Assembly (NCBI GenBank): GCA_003105305.1
Contig: PQAQ01000165.1
Coordinates: forward strand, 1-7,513
Reading direction: 5' to 3'
Source of the DNA: Candidatus Methylomirabilota bacterium
GTDB taxonomy: Bacteria > Methylomirabilota > Methylomirabilia > Methylomirabilales > Methylomirabilaceae
Length of the DNA: 7,513 bases
Shown here one piece after another: positions 6,957 through 7,513 of this stretch (the stretch's first letter is position 1; each line of letters starts with the position of its first letter). The notes below the pieces were generated by a model, which saw nothing but the letters and a program-made list of their open reading frames with translations, did not search any database and was not told the origin of the DNA. The position numbers and the translations under genes were made by a program.

Positions 6957-7513
6957 ATGTCAACCAGAAGGCTTGAGCAGGATGTTTCGCCGGAATCCGG
7001 AACGCATCAGCACACACCCCTCACAGGATCCGCCATTCAGGACGCCATCCGTTATCATGTCCGATATTCATTGGGCAAAAAGTGGGAGCACTGTTCCGCC
7101 AGAGAACTGTTCATGGCCGTCGCCTTTGCCGTCAGAGACGCCCTCATCGATCGGATGCTGGACACCGAGGATCGATATCAACGCGCCGATCCCAAACGCC
7201 TGCATTATCTCTCCATGGAGTTTCTCCTGGGGCAATCCCTGAGAAATAACCTGAGCAATCTGAGCGTGCTCGATCCGTGTCGGGAGGCGCTCCGCACAAT
7301 GGGAGTCGACCTCGATGACGTGCTGGAAGGCGAATCTGAAGCCGCGCTGGGAAACGGCGGCCTCGGTCGCCTGGCGGCCTGTTTTCTGGACTCTCTGGCC
7401 ACCATGGGCATGCCGGGGTACGGATACGGCCTCAACTATGAGTACGGCCTGTTCAAACAGGCCATTGACGGCGGGTATCAGCGAGAAAAACCGGACAACT
7501 GGATGGCCCACGG
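6957..7513 (+). CDS. glgP: Glycogen/alpha-glucan phosphorylase, N-terminal part (3' partial)
   Basis: The open frame runs from ATG 6957 to the window end (185 codons plus two bases) with no stop. The enzyme releases glucose-1-phosphate from glycogen with pyridoxal phosphate; the catalytic and PLP-binding parts lie outside the window. N-terminal phosphorylase landmarks are clear: AIQDAIRYHVRYSLGKKW, the AVAFAVRDALIDRML helix, RLHYLSMEFLLGQSLRNNL, ALGNGGLGRLAACFLDSLAT, the GYGYGLNYEYGLFKQ segment and EKPDNW. Typical enzymes are about 800-850 residues, so under a quarter is visible. The first 25 or so residues are polar and not conserved. The start is 3 nt after the anti-sigma kinase stop; its ribosome site is weak (GGGG 6947-6950), consistent with coupling to the upstream gene. 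Family motifs often have Arg where this protein has Gln in LLGQSL. The family is certain; maltodextrin versus glycogen preference is not resolved. Confidence 0.93.
   Translation, partial: MSTRRLEQDVSPESGTHQHTPLTGSAIQDAIRYHVRYSLGKKWEHCSARELFMAVAFAVRDALIDRMLDTEDRYQRADPKRLHYLSMEFLLGQSLRNNLSNLSVLDPCREALRTMGVDLDDVLEGESEAALGNGGLGRLAACFLDSLATMGMPGYGYGLNYEYGLFKQAIDGGYQREKPDNWMAH

Noticed and set aside
6973..7242. 89-codon plus-strand open frame
   Set aside because: It is in a different frame from the unmistakable phosphorylase sequence that begins at 6957 and runs through the window end; its own translation is low-complexity and unlike any family.
1..7513. CRISPR arrays, tRNA or rRNA genes, insertion sequences, attachment sites
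   Set aside because: No regularly spaced repeats, RNA-gene signatures, transposase genes or terminal repeats were seen. Coding sequence fills almost the entire window.

Overview
All recognisable genes in this window lie on the + strand, densely packed. Base composition is moderately GC-rich (high-50s percent by eye), and the gene set is that of a free-living bacterium. The sequence does not fix the phylum. A RsbU-type response-regulator phosphatase, a soluble hybrid kinase and a separate HPt protein together are common in Gram-negative environmental lineages (Deltaproteobacteria-like, Nitrospirota, NC10), but that placement is only a guess.

Layout: (1) 1-1173, the end of an operon: the lipoyl-bearing E2 acyltransferase of a 2-oxo acid dehydrogenase complex, missing only its first few codons. 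A perfect 13-bp inverted repeat sits inside it. (2) 1174-1332, the only sizeable gap, with a plausible sigma70-type promoter, a small hairpin and a good Shine-Dalgarno sequence for the next gene; no intrinsic terminator was seen. (3) 1333-6953, a compact signalling operon: REC-PP2C response regulator phosphatase, PAS-PAS-GAF-HisKA-HATPase-REC-REC hybrid kinase, stand-alone HPt protein, STAS anti-anti-sigma protein, and an RsbW/SpoIIAB-type kinase. (4) 6957-7513, the N-terminal third or less of a glycogen/alpha-glucan phosphorylase. It begins 3 nt after the anti-sigma kinase and runs off the window.

How the genes may work together (inference from domains and order): the hybrid kinase senses a cytosolic signal and passes phosphate through its receivers to the HPt protein, then to the receiver of the PP2C protein. 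The activated phosphatase dephosphorylates the STAS protein, which then binds the RsbW-like kinase and releases whatever that kinase holds. This would be a complete phosphorelay feeding a complete partner switch in one transcript. No sigma factor gene is in view. The next gene, a glycogen phosphorylase, suggests that carbon-reserve mobilisation is an output. The most unusual non-coding signal is a predicted RNA fold between the first two signalling genes that would hide the kinase Shine-Dalgarno sequence and could be opened by ribosomes finishing the phosphatase gene.
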